Assembly (NCBI RefSeq): GCF_001672755.1
Contig: NZ_LZKI01000132.1
Location: 62,001 to 126,000 of the forward strand
Source: Mycobacterium colombiense
GTDB lineage: Bacteria; Actinomycetota; Actinomycetes; Mycobacteriales; Mycobacteriaceae
DNA length: 64,000 nucleotides
Reading direction: 5' to 3'
Positions 1 to 7,082 of this stretch are shown here, piece by piece. The notes below the pieces were generated by a model. The model was not told where the DNA came from and did no database searches. It worked only from the letters and a program-made list of their open reading frames with translations. A program made the position numbers and the translations under genes. How positions within the stretch are numbered: the stretch's first letter is position 1; the number at the start of each line of letters is the position of its first letter.

Positions 1-111
1 GAGCTTGGCGAAGGAAACTCGGTTGGGCGCTCCAGGCACGGAGCCGTTTGAGGAACTTCCGTTAGAGGAACTTTGTGGGCGATCCGTCTTGCTCTGGCGG
101 AAATCTGCCAA
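1..111 (-). CDS. rpoB: RNA polymerase beta subunit RpoB, N-terminal 37 codons (partial)
   Basis: Beta subunit of RNA polymerase, the target of rifampicin; only the first 37 residues lie in the window and the gene runs out of the left edge. The minus-strand translation begins (L/M)[16 protein letters not shown] and continues to [14 protein letters not shown], which I recognise as the mycobacterial RpoB N-terminus; the Ser/Asn-rich stretch is of the M. avium type. I chose the TTG at 111-109 because GGAAGGA lies 6 nt upstream. An in-frame GTG at 129-127 would add six residues (MLEGCI) and is used in some annotations. mkl lies immediately upstream in the same direction. Confidence 0.93.
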   Translation of the reverse strand, partial: MADFRQSKTDRPQSSSNGSSSNGSVPGAPNRVSFAKL

Positions 112-313
112 GATGCATCCTTCCAGCACCTCGTGCGACTCACGAAGACCGGGACCACCGGCCAGCTCGCCGCGAATTGTGTCGGTTCGGCCGGCGAACG
201 ATCTGTCCGGATCTCACGCGCAACTAGAACTAAGCCGCTTGAGGGGGCTCAGGCTTAGACCACGGTGTCAGGTGGCGGGTGAGGTGGGCAGGAGGTAGCC
301 AGCGCAACGTCCA

Positions 314-342
314 ACAATAGCGCAGGACGGCGCATTCCTCAA
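314..342 (-). promoter_or_regulatory. probable sigma-A promoter of rpoB
   Basis: On the minus strand TTGAGG (342-337) is followed after exactly 17 bp by TATTGT (319-314), a good housekeeping promoter. Transcription would start near 307, leaving a leader of about 195 nt before the rpoB start. No other gene is visible in 112-502. The assignment to rpoB is inferred from position and orientation. Confidence 0.6.
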
Positions 343-432
343 CTTCCCACTATCAGCAGTCCAGGGACATCGGCGCTGGCTGGCGTTTCGACTTTCCGCT
401 GGATACATGCTGCCCAACAGACTGGCCCGTTT

Positions 433-460
433 ACGGCCCGCCGTCAAGAGGGCGGGCCGT
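433..460 (-). terminator. hairpin after mkl, likely terminator
   Basis: Perfect 10-bp inverted repeat ACGGCCCGCC / GGCGGGCCGT (433-442 and 451-460) with an 8-nt loop, about 40 nt past the mkl stop. There is no U-tract, as is common for mycobacterial terminators. It separates mkl from the rpoB promoter. Confidence 0.55.
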
Positions 461-502
461 CGTGTTACGCGGAGTTATCGCGAAACACGACGGGCCGGCC
501 GG

Positions 503-1513
503 CTAGTCGCCGAACTCGTGGGTGCGGTACTTGTGGGTCCCTTCGAGGTCGTCGAGGATGGCGGCCTGAGCGTTCTTGGGCAGGGTGTGCAGGATCTCGC
601 GGACGCGGGCCTGGCGGCGGCCGACGGCCTTGCGCTCGGGCATGCCGGGCGTCGCGGTGATCTGCGGCGGCACTCCCTCGATCTCCTCGACACCGCCGGC
701 GTGGTGACCGGCGTCGAGCAGGGCCTGCTCTTCGGCCATGGTGGCCTCGTCCTTTTCCTCCGACATGCCGATCGGCCCGATCCGGCGACCGTTGAGGAAC
801 TGCCGCACCACCGGCTCGTCGCTGGTCAGCAGCACCTCGCGCGGGCCGAACATGACCAGCTTGCGACGGAACAGCATGCCCATGTTGTCCGGCACGGTGC
901 GAGCGATGTTGATGTTGTGCGTCACGATCAGCACGGTGGCGTCGATCTGGGCGTTGATGTCGAGGATCAACTGGCTCAGGTACGCGGTACGGACGGGGTC
1001 CAGACCGGAGTCGGGCTCGTCGCACAGGATGATCTGCGGGTCCATCACCAGGGCACGGGCCAGGCTGGCGCGCTTGCGCATACCGCCGGAGATCTCGCCG
1101 GGGAACTTCTTCTCGTCGCCACCGAGACCGACGAGGGTCAGCTTCTCCATGACGATGTCACGGATCTCGCCTTCCTTCTTCTTGGTGTGCTCGCGCAGCG
1201 GGAAGGCCGCGTTGTCGAACAGGTTCATCGAACCGAACAGGGCACCGTCCTGGAACATCACGCCGAACAGCGTGCGGATCTCGTAGAGCTCCTTGGCCGA
1301 GCACTGCAGGATGTCGGTGCCGTCGATGACCACCGAGCCACGCTCGGGCCGCAACAGACCGATCAAGGACTTCAAGAACACCGATTTGCCGGTACCCGAC
1401 GGCCCCAGCAGAACGCTGACCTCCCCGGCGGGGATTTCCAGCGTCACGTCTTCCCAAATCCTCGAGGAGCCGAAGGACTTCGTGAGTCCATTCACCTCGA
1501 TAGCGACGCCCAT
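503..1513 (-). CDS. mkl: Mce-system ABC transporter ATPase Mkl (MceG/MlaF type)
   Basis: Cytoplasmic ATPase (336 aa) that is thought to energise Mce lipid importers by pairing with YrbE permeases. Visible motifs are Walker A GPSGTGKS (residues 37-44), signature SGGMRKRASLARA (142-154), Walker B ILCDEP (162-167) and the H-loop THN (198-200). A C-terminal extension of about 90 residues after the nucleotide-binding domain is typical of actinobacterial Mkl. The ATG at 1513 is preceded by GGAAGG with 7-nt spacing; an upstream in-frame start at 1594 would add 27 residues. No permease gene is adjacent, but an mce operon lacking its own ATPase lies at 42798-53172, which fits one shared ATPase. Confidence 0.93.
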   Translation of the reverse strand: MGVAIEVNGLTKSFGSSRIWEDVTLEIPAGEVSVLLGPSGTGKSVFLKSLIGLLRPERGSVVIDGTDILQCSAKELYEIRTLFGVMFQDGALFGSMNLFDNAAFPLREHTKKKEGEIRDIVMEKLTLVGLGGDEKKFPGEISGGMRKRASLARALVMDPQIILCDEPDSGLDPVRTAYLSQLILDINAQIDATVLIVTHNINIARTVPDNMGMLFRRKLVMFGPREVLLTSDEPVVRQFLNGRRIGPIGMSEEKDEATMAEEQALLDAGHHAGGVEEIEGVPPQITATPGMPERKAVGRRQARVREILHTLPKNAQAAILDDLEGTHKYRTHEFGD

Positions 1514-1695
1514 GGGAAATCCTTCCGTCGAAACTCGTGCCCGCCACCTGCCCTTTTGTGTGGCATGAGTCACTGTAGCGCACGCCTGCCACACGGCAGC
1601 AGGGATGCGGGCGACAGCGGGGAAAAATTGACGGTCCTGAGATCAGCCGGAAGCCCGCACGGCACAACTTATTTGACGCGCGTGTTAGCCGAACG

Positions 1696-3198
1696 TTAGC
1701 CAGTTGGCGCCCAGTTGCCGTGGAAGCCCATCGGCACCCGCTGCGGCAGGTGCACGGTGGCCACCCGCTCGAGCGTCTGCGCGTCCAGCAAGAGCAATTG
1801 GCCCTCGTCGCTGCCGCGGTGATAGCCGAAGCCCATCAGGACACCGTCGTCTTCTGCACGGGCGGCGGGGTTTGGCACAAAGCACATCTCGCCGAGTAAA
1901 AGGCCCGCATCGAGGGCCGCGGCCGTACTCGATCCGGTCGCATAGTCGTGCTTGTAGAGCGCGGTGGACATCTGGGACGCCCCGTTCGACAAGTAGCCGC
2001 CGTCGGTGCCGATGGTGTAGCCGAATCGGTGCCGCCCGCCCAGCAGGCCCTCGTTGATGCGCGGGAACTCCTGCGGGCGATCGTCGCGGCGTTCGCTGGA
2101 CACCGCCCCGGTCGTGAGGTTGACGGTCCAGCGGTCCAGCGTCGGCCGGCTGTCGCCGGGACCGCGCAGGTCGCGGTCGAACATCCGCGAGTAGCGGACC
2201 ACGTCGAGCACCAAAACCTCAGCGCCACCGCGCATCTCGGAGTAGGCGTTGAGCGGGTGGTAGAGATAGCAGGGTTCGATGTCGAACCAGCGGACGTCCT
2301 TGTTGCCGCCCTCGCGCGGCATGACTCCGATGCGCGCCCGGTAGTCAGGATTCCAGCGGTACGGCATCCGATTGATCGGTTCGCGATTGCGGTTGATCAT
2401 CGTGGTCATTGGACCGGGGACCCGGACGCGTCCGATCAACGACTGCATCACGAGCCGGGCGGGCAGACCCAGCCAACGCGGCACGTTCGCCGGCATCACC
2501 TGCACGGGATCGAACGTCACCGGCAGGTCGTAGATCACCACGTATTTATCGGTCAGCGAGAAGTCGTGCATCATCGGCGACCCTGCCACCTCGATGTCGA
2601 CGGTGCGGCGGGCGCGGCCGGCGGTGTCGATCACCGAGTACTGCACGGTGCGCCCGCGGGTGAACGCGTAAGACACCGCGTGCAATTCGCCGGTGCGGGG
2701 ATCGCGGTGCGGATGGGCGGTATAGCCCCCGAACAGGGTGCCGTCGAAATCGCACGGCCCCTCGGTGTCCAGTTCGTCGGTAAGCCGGTAATTCGCCCCG
2801 CCCCCCTCGACGAGCGCCAGCGTTTGCCCGGCATGGCTCAGCACATTGGTGTTCGGGCCGACGGAGAGCATCCCGGCGCGCGGGTTCAGCCCTTGCGGCC
2901 CCGCCTCGGCCAGCGCCCTGCAGACGTGCGCGGTGCGCACCCAGCGGTTGCGGTACCAGCGGGCCTGCCCGTCGCGCAGTGCCACCCCGTGCACCATGCC
3001 GTCGCCGCTGAACCAGTGGTAGACGGCCGGGTCCACCTCGGCCACCGGATTGGGCCCATTGCGCAGATAGCGGCCGTCGAGGTGTTCGGGAATGCGTCCG
3101 GTGACGCGCAGATCGTGCGCGGTGACTTCCGCGCTCACCGGCGCCAGAAAGTCCTCGAGGTAGGGGTTGCCGGGTTTGGCGGTTTCTGTAGTCACCAT
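1696..3198 (-). CDS. carotenoid oxygenase (Rv0654-like carotenoid/apocarotenoid cleavage dioxygenase)
   Basis: 500-aa non-haem Fe(II) dioxygenase of the carotenoid cleavage family, expected to cleave a polyene double bond to aldehydes. The iron-binding histidines can be seen: HPH near 162-164, MMHDF (H211), YHPLNAY and the C-terminal GFHGNW (H493). The N-terminal LRNGPNP (45-51) is also typical. The M. tuberculosis counterpart in this position is Rv0654, reported to cleave carotenoids and stilbenoids. ATG at 3198 has AGGAG 7 nt upstream. The gene is divergent from a TetR regulator across 71 bp containing a palindromic operator, so it is probably repressed by that protein. The physiological substrate cannot be read from sequence. 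Confidence 0.9.
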   Translation of the reverse strand: MVTTETAKPGNPYLEDFLAPVSAEVTAHDLRVTGRIPEHLDGRYLRNGPNPVAEVDPAVYHWFSGDGMVHGVALRDGQARWYRNRWVRTAHVCRALAEAGPQGLNPRAGMLSVGPNTNVLSHAGQTLALVEGGGANYRLTDELDTEGPCDFDGTLFGGYTAHPHRDPRTGELHAVSYAFTRGRTVQYSVIDTAGRARRTVDIEVAGSPMMHDFSLTDKYVVIYDLPVTFDPVQVMPANVPRWLGLPARLVMQSLIGRVRVPGPMTTMINRNREPINRMPYRWNPDYRARIGVMPREGGNKDVRWFDIEPCYLYHPLNAYSEMRGGAEVLVLDVVRYSRMFDRDLRGPGDSRPTLDRWTVNLTTGAVSSERRDDRPQEFPRINEGLLGGRHRFGYTIGTDGGYLSNGASQMSTALYKHDYATGSSTAAALDAGLLLGEMCFVPNPAARAEDDGVLMGFGYHRGSDEGQLLLLDAQTLERVATVHLPQRVPMGFHGNWAPTG

Positions 3199-3210
3199 CG
3201 CTGAGCTCCT

Positions 3211-3223
3211 ATAACATTGTTAT
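3211..3223. promoter_or_regulatory. candidate TetR operator between oxygenase and tetR
   Basis: ATAACATTGTTAT is a perfect 6-1-6 palindrome in the divergent intergenic region, followed by a partial third half-site (CGTTAT, 3229-3234). It sits 13 bp upstream of the oxygenase start codon, where repressor binding would block transcription. The assignment to the neighbouring TetR protein is inference. Confidence 0.55.
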
Positions 3224-3269
3224 TGCAGCGTTATTGGCACGGTACGCCGCCGATGAGAAGATGGCAACG

Positions 3270-3953
3270 ATGACTTCAGAGGTTCAGCGCAGCGTTCGCG
3301 ACGAAATGCTGCACGCCGCGGTCGGCCTGCTCGACGAGCACGGGCCCGACGCCCTGCAGACGCGCAAGGTGGCCGGCGTCGCGGGCACCTCCACGATGGC
3401 GGTGTACACGCACTTCGGCGGGATGCGGGGGCTGATCGCGGAGGTGGCCGAGGAGGGCCTGCGGCAGTTCGACGCCGCGCTGACGGTGCCGCGGACCGCC
3501 GATCCCGTCGCCGATCTGTTCGTCACCGGCGCGGCGTACCGGCGCTACGCCATCAGGCGCCCGCACATGTACCGGCTGATGTTCGGCAGCACCAGCGCAC
3601 ACGGCATCAACGCGCCCACCCACAACGTGCTGACGTTGACGGTCGCCGAGATCGAGCGGAGCTACCCCAGCTTCGCGCACGTGGTGCGCGGGGTGCACCG
3701 GTGCATGCTGGCCGGCCGGATCGAAGCCGGGGGCGGTGTGGAAAACGGTGTCGACGACGCGTCCGTCGTGGCCACCGCGGCCCAGTTCTGGGCGTTGATC
3801 CACGGGTTCGTCATGCTGGAGCTGGCCGGCTATTACGGCACCGACGACTCGGCAGTCGCACCGGTGCTTGGTGCGATGACTACGAATTTACTTGTCGCCC
3901 TTGGGGATTCACCCGAGCGGGTGGCGCAGTCGCTGCAGTCGGCCCGGCACTGA
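3270..3953 (+). CDS. TetR/AcrR family transcriptional regulator
   Basis: One-domain repressor of about 227 aa. The N-terminal helix-turn-helix is clear (LHAAVGLLDEHGPDALQTRK, then TSTMAVYTHFGGMRGL), followed by an alpha-helical C-terminal ligand/dimer domain of WHG type. Start is uncertain: ATG at 3270 (MTSEVQ) has GAGAAG 11 nt upstream and matches the usual length; ATG 3261 and TTG 3234 are in frame. It is divergent from the carotenoid oxygenase and convergent with rplL, separated from the latter by a strong terminator. The ligand is unknown; a carotenoid-derived aldehyde is a reasonable guess only. Confidence 0.88.
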   Translation: MTSEVQRSVRDEMLHAAVGLLDEHGPDALQTRKVAGVAGTSTMAVYTHFGGMRGLIAEVAEEGLRQFDAALTVPRTADPVADLFVTGAAYRRYAIRRPHMYRLMFGSTSAHGINAPTHNVLTLTVAEIERSYPSFAHVVRGVHRCMLAGRIEAGGGVENGVDDASVVATAAQFWALIHGFVMLELAGYYGTDDSAVAPVLGAMTTNLLVALGDSPERVAQSLQSARH

Positions 3954-3960
3954 ACGCACG

Positions 3961-3990
3961 AAACCCCCGGGACGGTGATCCCGGGGGTTT
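3961..3990. terminator. bidirectional terminator between tetR and rplL
   Basis: Perfect 12-bp inverted repeat AAACCCCCGGGA / TCCCGGGGGTTT with a 6-nt loop, ending in T or A runs on both strands. It lies between the convergent tetR and rplL stops and should stop transcription both ways. One of the clearest intrinsic terminators in the window. Confidence 0.85.
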
Positions 3991-4001
3991 GCGCTTGCGA
4001 C

Positions 4002-4397
4002 TTACTTGACGGTGACGGTGGCGCCGGCGGCCTCGAGCTTGGTCTTGGCCTCGTCGGCGGCCTCCTTGGCCACCTTCTCCAGCAGCGGCTTGGGGGCGCC
4101 GTCGACCAGGTCCTTGGCCTCCTTGAGGCCCAGGCCGGAGACGATCTCGCGGACCACCTTGATGACGCCGATCTTCTTGTCACCGGCGGCCTCGAGGATG
4201 ACGTCGAACTCCGACTGCTCCTCGGCGGCCTCGGCGGGCGCACCACCGGCGGCGCCACCACCGGCGGCGGCAACGGCGACCGGGGCGGCCGCGGTGACCT
4301 CGAAGGTCTCCTCGAACTTCTTCACGAAGTCGGAGAGCTCCAGCAGGGTCATTTCCTTGAAAGCGTCGAGCAGGTCGTCAGTAGACATCTTTGCCAT
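4002..4397 (-). CDS. rplL: 50S ribosomal protein L7/L12
   Basis: 131-aa stalk protein that recruits translation GTPases. It has the N-terminal dimerisation/L10-binding part ([15 protein letters not shown]), an Ala/Gly-rich flexible hinge (about 36-55) and the globular C-terminal domain ([18 protein letters not shown]...) ending in ATVTVK, all standard. It follows rplJ by 42 nt in the classic rplJL operon and ends just before the strong terminator at 3961-3990. GGAAGGA lies upstream of the ATG. Confidence 0.98.
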   Translation of the reverse strand: MAKMSTDDLLDAFKEMTLLELSDFVKKFEETFEVTAAAPVAVAAAGGGAAGGAPAEAAEEQSEFDVILEAAGDKKIGVIKVVREIVSGLGLKEAKDLVDGAPKPLLEKVAKEAADEAKTKLEAAGATVTVK

Positions 4398-4439
4398 GGG
4401 TATGGGTCCTTCCTTGTTTTTCCAGGTTCGGGTTGGTTG

Positions 4440-5081
4440 TTATTCGGCTTCGGCCGGGGTTTCCGGCGCCTCAGCGGGTGCTTCCGAAGCGGGTTCCGGG
4501 GTGGCGTCCGCGGCGGGCTCCGCGGCTGCCGCGGGTTCTGCAGCAGCGGCGGGGCCTGCCGGAGCTTCGGCGGCCTTCTTCTCCTGCAGGGCGGCCGCGA
4601 GCCGGGCGACCTGCGAAGCGGGAGCGTTGAACAGCCCCGCCGCCTTGGCGAGGTTGCCCTTCATCGCGCCGGCCAGCTTGGCCAGCAGCACCTCGCGCGA
4701 CTCGAGGTCCGCGATGCGCTCGACTTCGGCGACCGTGAGCGCACGGCCGTCCATGTAGCCGCCCTTGATGACCAGCGCCTTGTGGTCCTTGGCGAAGGTC
4801 TTGATGGCCTTGGCGGCATCGACCGGTTCCCCGGTGACGAATGCGATCGCCGTCGGGCCGGCGAACAGCTCGTCGAGCCCCTCCACCCCGGCCTCCGAAG
4901 CCGCACGCTTGACCAGCGTGTTCTTGGCCACCGAGTAGGTGGCCGCCCCGTTGAGCGAGCGCCGCAGCTCGGCCAGGTTGGCGACGGTCAGACCGCGGTA
5001 CTCCGTGATCAGGGTTGCGGTCGACTCCTTGAACTGCTCGGCGATGTCTGCAACGGCGGTGGCCTTGTCAGCCCTGGCCAT
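4440..5081 (-). CDS. rplJ: 50S ribosomal protein L10 with acidic Ala/Pro-rich tail
   Basis: Ribosomal stalk base that anchors L7/L12 dimers on 23S rRNA and autoregulates its operon. The conserved N-terminal part ([33 protein letters not shown]) is intact. At 213 aa it is longer than the ~178 aa I recall for M. tuberculosis; the surplus is a low-complexity tail of about 45 residues rich in Ala, Glu and Pro after [20 protein letters not shown] lies 5-6 nt before the ATG. It is preceded by an L10 leader and its own promoter. Confidence 0.97.
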   Translation of the reverse strand: MARADKATAVADIAEQFKESTATLITEYRGLTVANLAELRRSLNGAATYSVAKNTLVKRAASEAGVEGLDELFAGPTAIAFVTGEPVDAAKAIKTFAKDHKALVIKGGYMDGRALTVAEVERIADLESREVLLAKLAGAMKGNLAKAAGLFNAPASQVARLAAALQEKKAAEAPAGPAAAAEPAAAAEPAADATPEPASEAPAEAPETPAEAE

Positions 5082-5284
5082 GCCTACCTCCTGAAGTGAA
5101 AGTCAATGCGACGTGTCGTCTCGATGCCCCCGAAGAACGACGAAAGCCCCGGCGCAGAAGCGGCCGGGGCGTAAAAGTACGCCGGCGCGAGCCGGCGCTG
5201 ATGCCTCGTCCTCCTGCGTGGGCCGCCGGGATGCTCCCGGACCTTCAACCGATTGCTCGGTGACCGACGGTCTTCGGTGGATCG
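5082..5284 (-). promoter_or_regulatory. L10 leader (autoregulatory 5' leader of rplJL)
   Basis: Untranslated leader of about 200 nt before rplJ with strong structure on the minus strand. Hairpin CGCCGGC/GCCGGCG (5180-5186, 5191-5197) and a second stem GCCGGGGC/GCCCCGGC (5163-5170, 5146-5153; 9-nt loop) followed by CTTTCGTCGTTC resemble an attenuator. The purine-rich block CGCAGGAGGACGAGGC lies upstream at about 5202-5217. This matches the known role of L10(L12)4 binding its own mRNA leader; that this leader is the binding site is inferred from position and structure. Confidence 0.7.
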
Positions 5285-5290
5285 GCTAAC

Positions 5291-5319
5291 AGAATAGCGT
5301 GGCCCGCGCGATCAGCCAA
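5291..5319 (-). promoter_or_regulatory. probable sigma-A promoter of rplJL
   Basis: On the minus strand TTGGCT (5319-5314) and TATTCT (5296-5291) are separated by exactly 17 bp. The start site would be near 5284, at the 5' end of the structured L10 leader. Confidence 0.6.
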
Positions 5320-5329
5320 AACGGCGGGC

Positions 5330-5770
5330 TCAGGTGACGGCCAGGACCAGCAGGACGAACACCGCCAGCAGCAGGATCACCCGCACCCGGTGCCGTCGAT
5401 CCCAGCGGGCGGCGAGCTCGCGGGAGAGCTCACCGGTGCTCGGCCACTTCGCGATGCGGTTGTTGATCGGCACCAGCAGGGCGAGGGTCAGCAGGATCAC
5501 CGCGGCCATCAGTGCCGCGGCGATGCCGCAGAGCCAGTCGCGCTGCTCGCCGCGCTCCTGGATGGCGAGCGAGGCCACCAGCAGCAGGGTGACGGCATAC
5601 CAGAACGGCATCGTCGTGCCCAGCGCCCGGGCGGCTCCGCCGCGGGCCGCCCGGAAGCCGTCGTCGGGCAGCCGGGCGATGAGCGGGTTGAAGAAGACCG
5701 CGACCGCCAGCTCCACGCCGACCATCAGTCCGGTAACCACGACCGCGACCGCGTCGATGCTGTTGTTCAT
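5330..5770 (-). CDS. DUF1772 (anthrone-oxygenase-like) membrane protein
   Basis: Small integral membrane protein of 146 aa with four hydrophobic segments (about 5-27, 50-67, 75-98 and the last 20 residues). The pattern NP.IARLPDDGFRA, FWYAVTLLLVA and LLVPINNRIAKW is that of DUF1772, a family that includes anthrone oxygenases but is mostly uncharacterised. Start ATG 5770 (MNNSID) is preferred; an upstream start at 5806 would run into the promoter region. Divergent from an HxlR-type regulator with repeated sites between them, so it is probably the regulated target, as DUF1772/HxlR pairs often are. Confidence 0.8.
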   Translation of the reverse strand: MNNSIDAVAVVVTGLMVGVELAVAVFFNPLIARLPDDGFRAARGGAARALGTTMPFWYAVTLLLVASLAIQERGEQRDWLCGIAAALMAAVILLTLALLVPINNRIAKWPSTGELSRELAARWDRRHRVRVILLLAVFVLLVLAVT

Positions 5771-5792
5771 GGCAACGACCTTGGCGGTTATG

Positions 5793-5826
5793 CTGACAAA
5801 TATCAAGGTACTGACAAATTAGTCAG
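5793..5826. promoter_or_regulatory. candidate HxlR operator
   Basis: CTGACAAAT occurs twice (5793-5801 and 5811-5819), and the second copy forms an inverted repeat CTGAC-N6-GTCAG (5811-5826). The elements fill the 65-bp divergent region between the DUF1772 gene and the regulator. Binding by the adjacent HxlR protein is inference. Confidence 0.5.
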
Positions 5827-5835
5827 CGAGGTGTC

Positions 5836-6165
5836 GTGGCCGTATCCAAGAAGGAACTCAGCGACTGCCCGATCGATGCCGCGCTGTCGGTGATCGACGG
5901 CCGCTGGAAGGGCACCATCCTGTGGCGACTGTGCGACGGCCCGATGCGCACCGCCGAACTGCGGCGCAGCATCCCCGGCATCACCGAACGCATGCTCATC
6001 CGGCACCTGCACGAACTGGTCGACGCCGGGATCATCGAGCGCCACGACGCGCGCACGGTGCCGCCGTGCGTGCACTATTCGATTTCCGAATACGGCATGA
6101 CGCTGGGGCCGGTGCTGGCGAGCCTGTGCGACTGGGGCCGAAAGCACATGCAACGGGTCAGCTGA
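5836..6165 (+). CDS. HxlR family winged-helix transcriptional regulator
   Basis: 109-aa single-domain DNA-binding protein. It shows the family's N-terminal Cys (DCPIDAALSVIDGRWKGTIL), the recognition region LRRSIPGITERMLIRHLHEL and the wing (GIIERHD...VHYSISEYG). Such proteins often sense redox or electrophilic stress through the N-terminal cysteine, here C13. GTG start at 5836 is preceded by GCGAGG. The 3' end overlaps the convergent ROK kinase by 8 bp. Confidence 0.9.
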   Translation: MAVSKKELSDCPIDAALSVIDGRWKGTILWRLCDGPMRTAELRRSIPGITERMLIRHLHELVDAGIIERHDARTVPPCVHYSISEYGMTLGPVLASLCDWGRKHMQRVS

Positions 6166-7078
6166 GCATCGCGAGCCGGGCCGCGCCGATCAGGCCGGCC
6201 GCACCGCCGAGCTGGCCCGGCAGGACCCGCAGCCCGGACAAGAAGTCCAGGCCGGCGTATTCGGCGAGCTTCGCCCGCAGCGGGTCGAAGAGCAGCGGCC
6301 CGGATCTGGCGACACCTCCCCCGATCACCACGAGATCCAGATCGCACACCGCGCCGACCGACGCGATCATCGCGGCGAGCGCGTTGGCGCCCCGGTGAAA
6401 TGCCTGCTCGGCCAACGGGTCTCCGGCCGCCGCCGCGGCCGCCAGGTCGCTCGCGCCGGCCTCGGGCGGCGCGGCCCAGCCGCTCTCCCGCGCCCGGCGC
6501 ACCATCCACGGCCCGGATGCGACGGTCTCCACGCAGCCGTGACCGCCGCAGGTGCAGGGCCGACCGTCCAGTTCGACCACCACGTGCCCGACGTGACCGG
6601 CGTTGCCGGTGCGCCCCGAGTAGGGCACGCCGTCGAGCACCAGTCCACCGCCCACCCCGGTGGAGACCACCATGCCCAGCAGGAACCGGGCGTCCGGGGC
6701 CGCGTTCTTTCCCGCCCCGATCCACTGCTCCCCCAGGGCCATACAGACGCCGTCACCGGCCAGCACCACCGGCAGTCCCGGCACCGCCGCGGCGACCTTG
6801 TCGCGCAACGGGAACCGGTCCCAGCTGTGGATGTTGATCGGGCTGACGGATCCGCTGGGCAGATCGATGGGTCCGGCCGAGGCGATCCCGACGGCGCCGA
6901 CCGGAGCGTCCGCCGCCTGCAGCGCGTCGGCGATCATCGCTTCGACGACGGCCCACACGTCGCCGGCGGCGGGGGTGACGGGGGTAGGCCGGATGGCGGT
7001 GTACACCAGTTTTCCGCCCGGATCCGCCAGCGCGGCGGCGATTTTGGTGCCGCCGATGTCCAGGCAGAGGGTGAGCAT
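6158..7078 (-). CDS. ROK family sugar kinase (glucokinase-like)
   Basis: 306-aa ATP-dependent sugar kinase (Rv0650-like). It has the N-terminal phosphate loop LDIGGTKIAAAL, the sugar-binding EXGH-like region (HVGHVVVELDGRPC) and the ROK zinc motif CTCGGHGCVE. No helix-turn-helix is present, so it is an enzyme rather than a ROK repressor. It is the last gene of an operon: GH38 mannosidase, 'FabD2', then this gene after 4 nt. Context suggests phosphorylation of mannose or glucose released by the mannosidase; substrate not proven by sequence. Confidence 0.88.
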   Translation of the reverse strand: MLTLCLDIGGTKIAAALADPGGKLVYTAIRPTPVTPAAGDVWAVVEAMIADALQAADAPVGAVGIASAGPIDLPSGSVSPINIHSWDRFPLRDKVAAAVPGLPVVLAGDGVCMALGEQWIGAGKNAAPDARFLLGMVVSTGVGGGLVLDGVPYSGRTGNAGHVGHVVVELDGRPCTCGGHGCVETVASGPWMVRRARESGWAAPPEAGASDLAAAAAAGDPLAEQAFHRGANALAAMIASVGAVCDLDLVVIGGGVARSGPLLFDPLRAKLAEYAGLDFLSGLRVLPGQLGGAAGLIGAARLAMLS

Positions 7079-7082
7079 GGGC

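Noticed and set aside
5-298. Plus-strand open frames at 5-298 and 73-258
   Set aside because: They are antisense to the rpoB N-terminus and leader; the minus-strand RpoB sequence is unmistakable.
407-1699. 430-codon open frame on the plus strand
   Set aside because: Antisense shadow of mkl, whose ABC motifs and RBS are on the minus strand; high GC produces long spurious frames.
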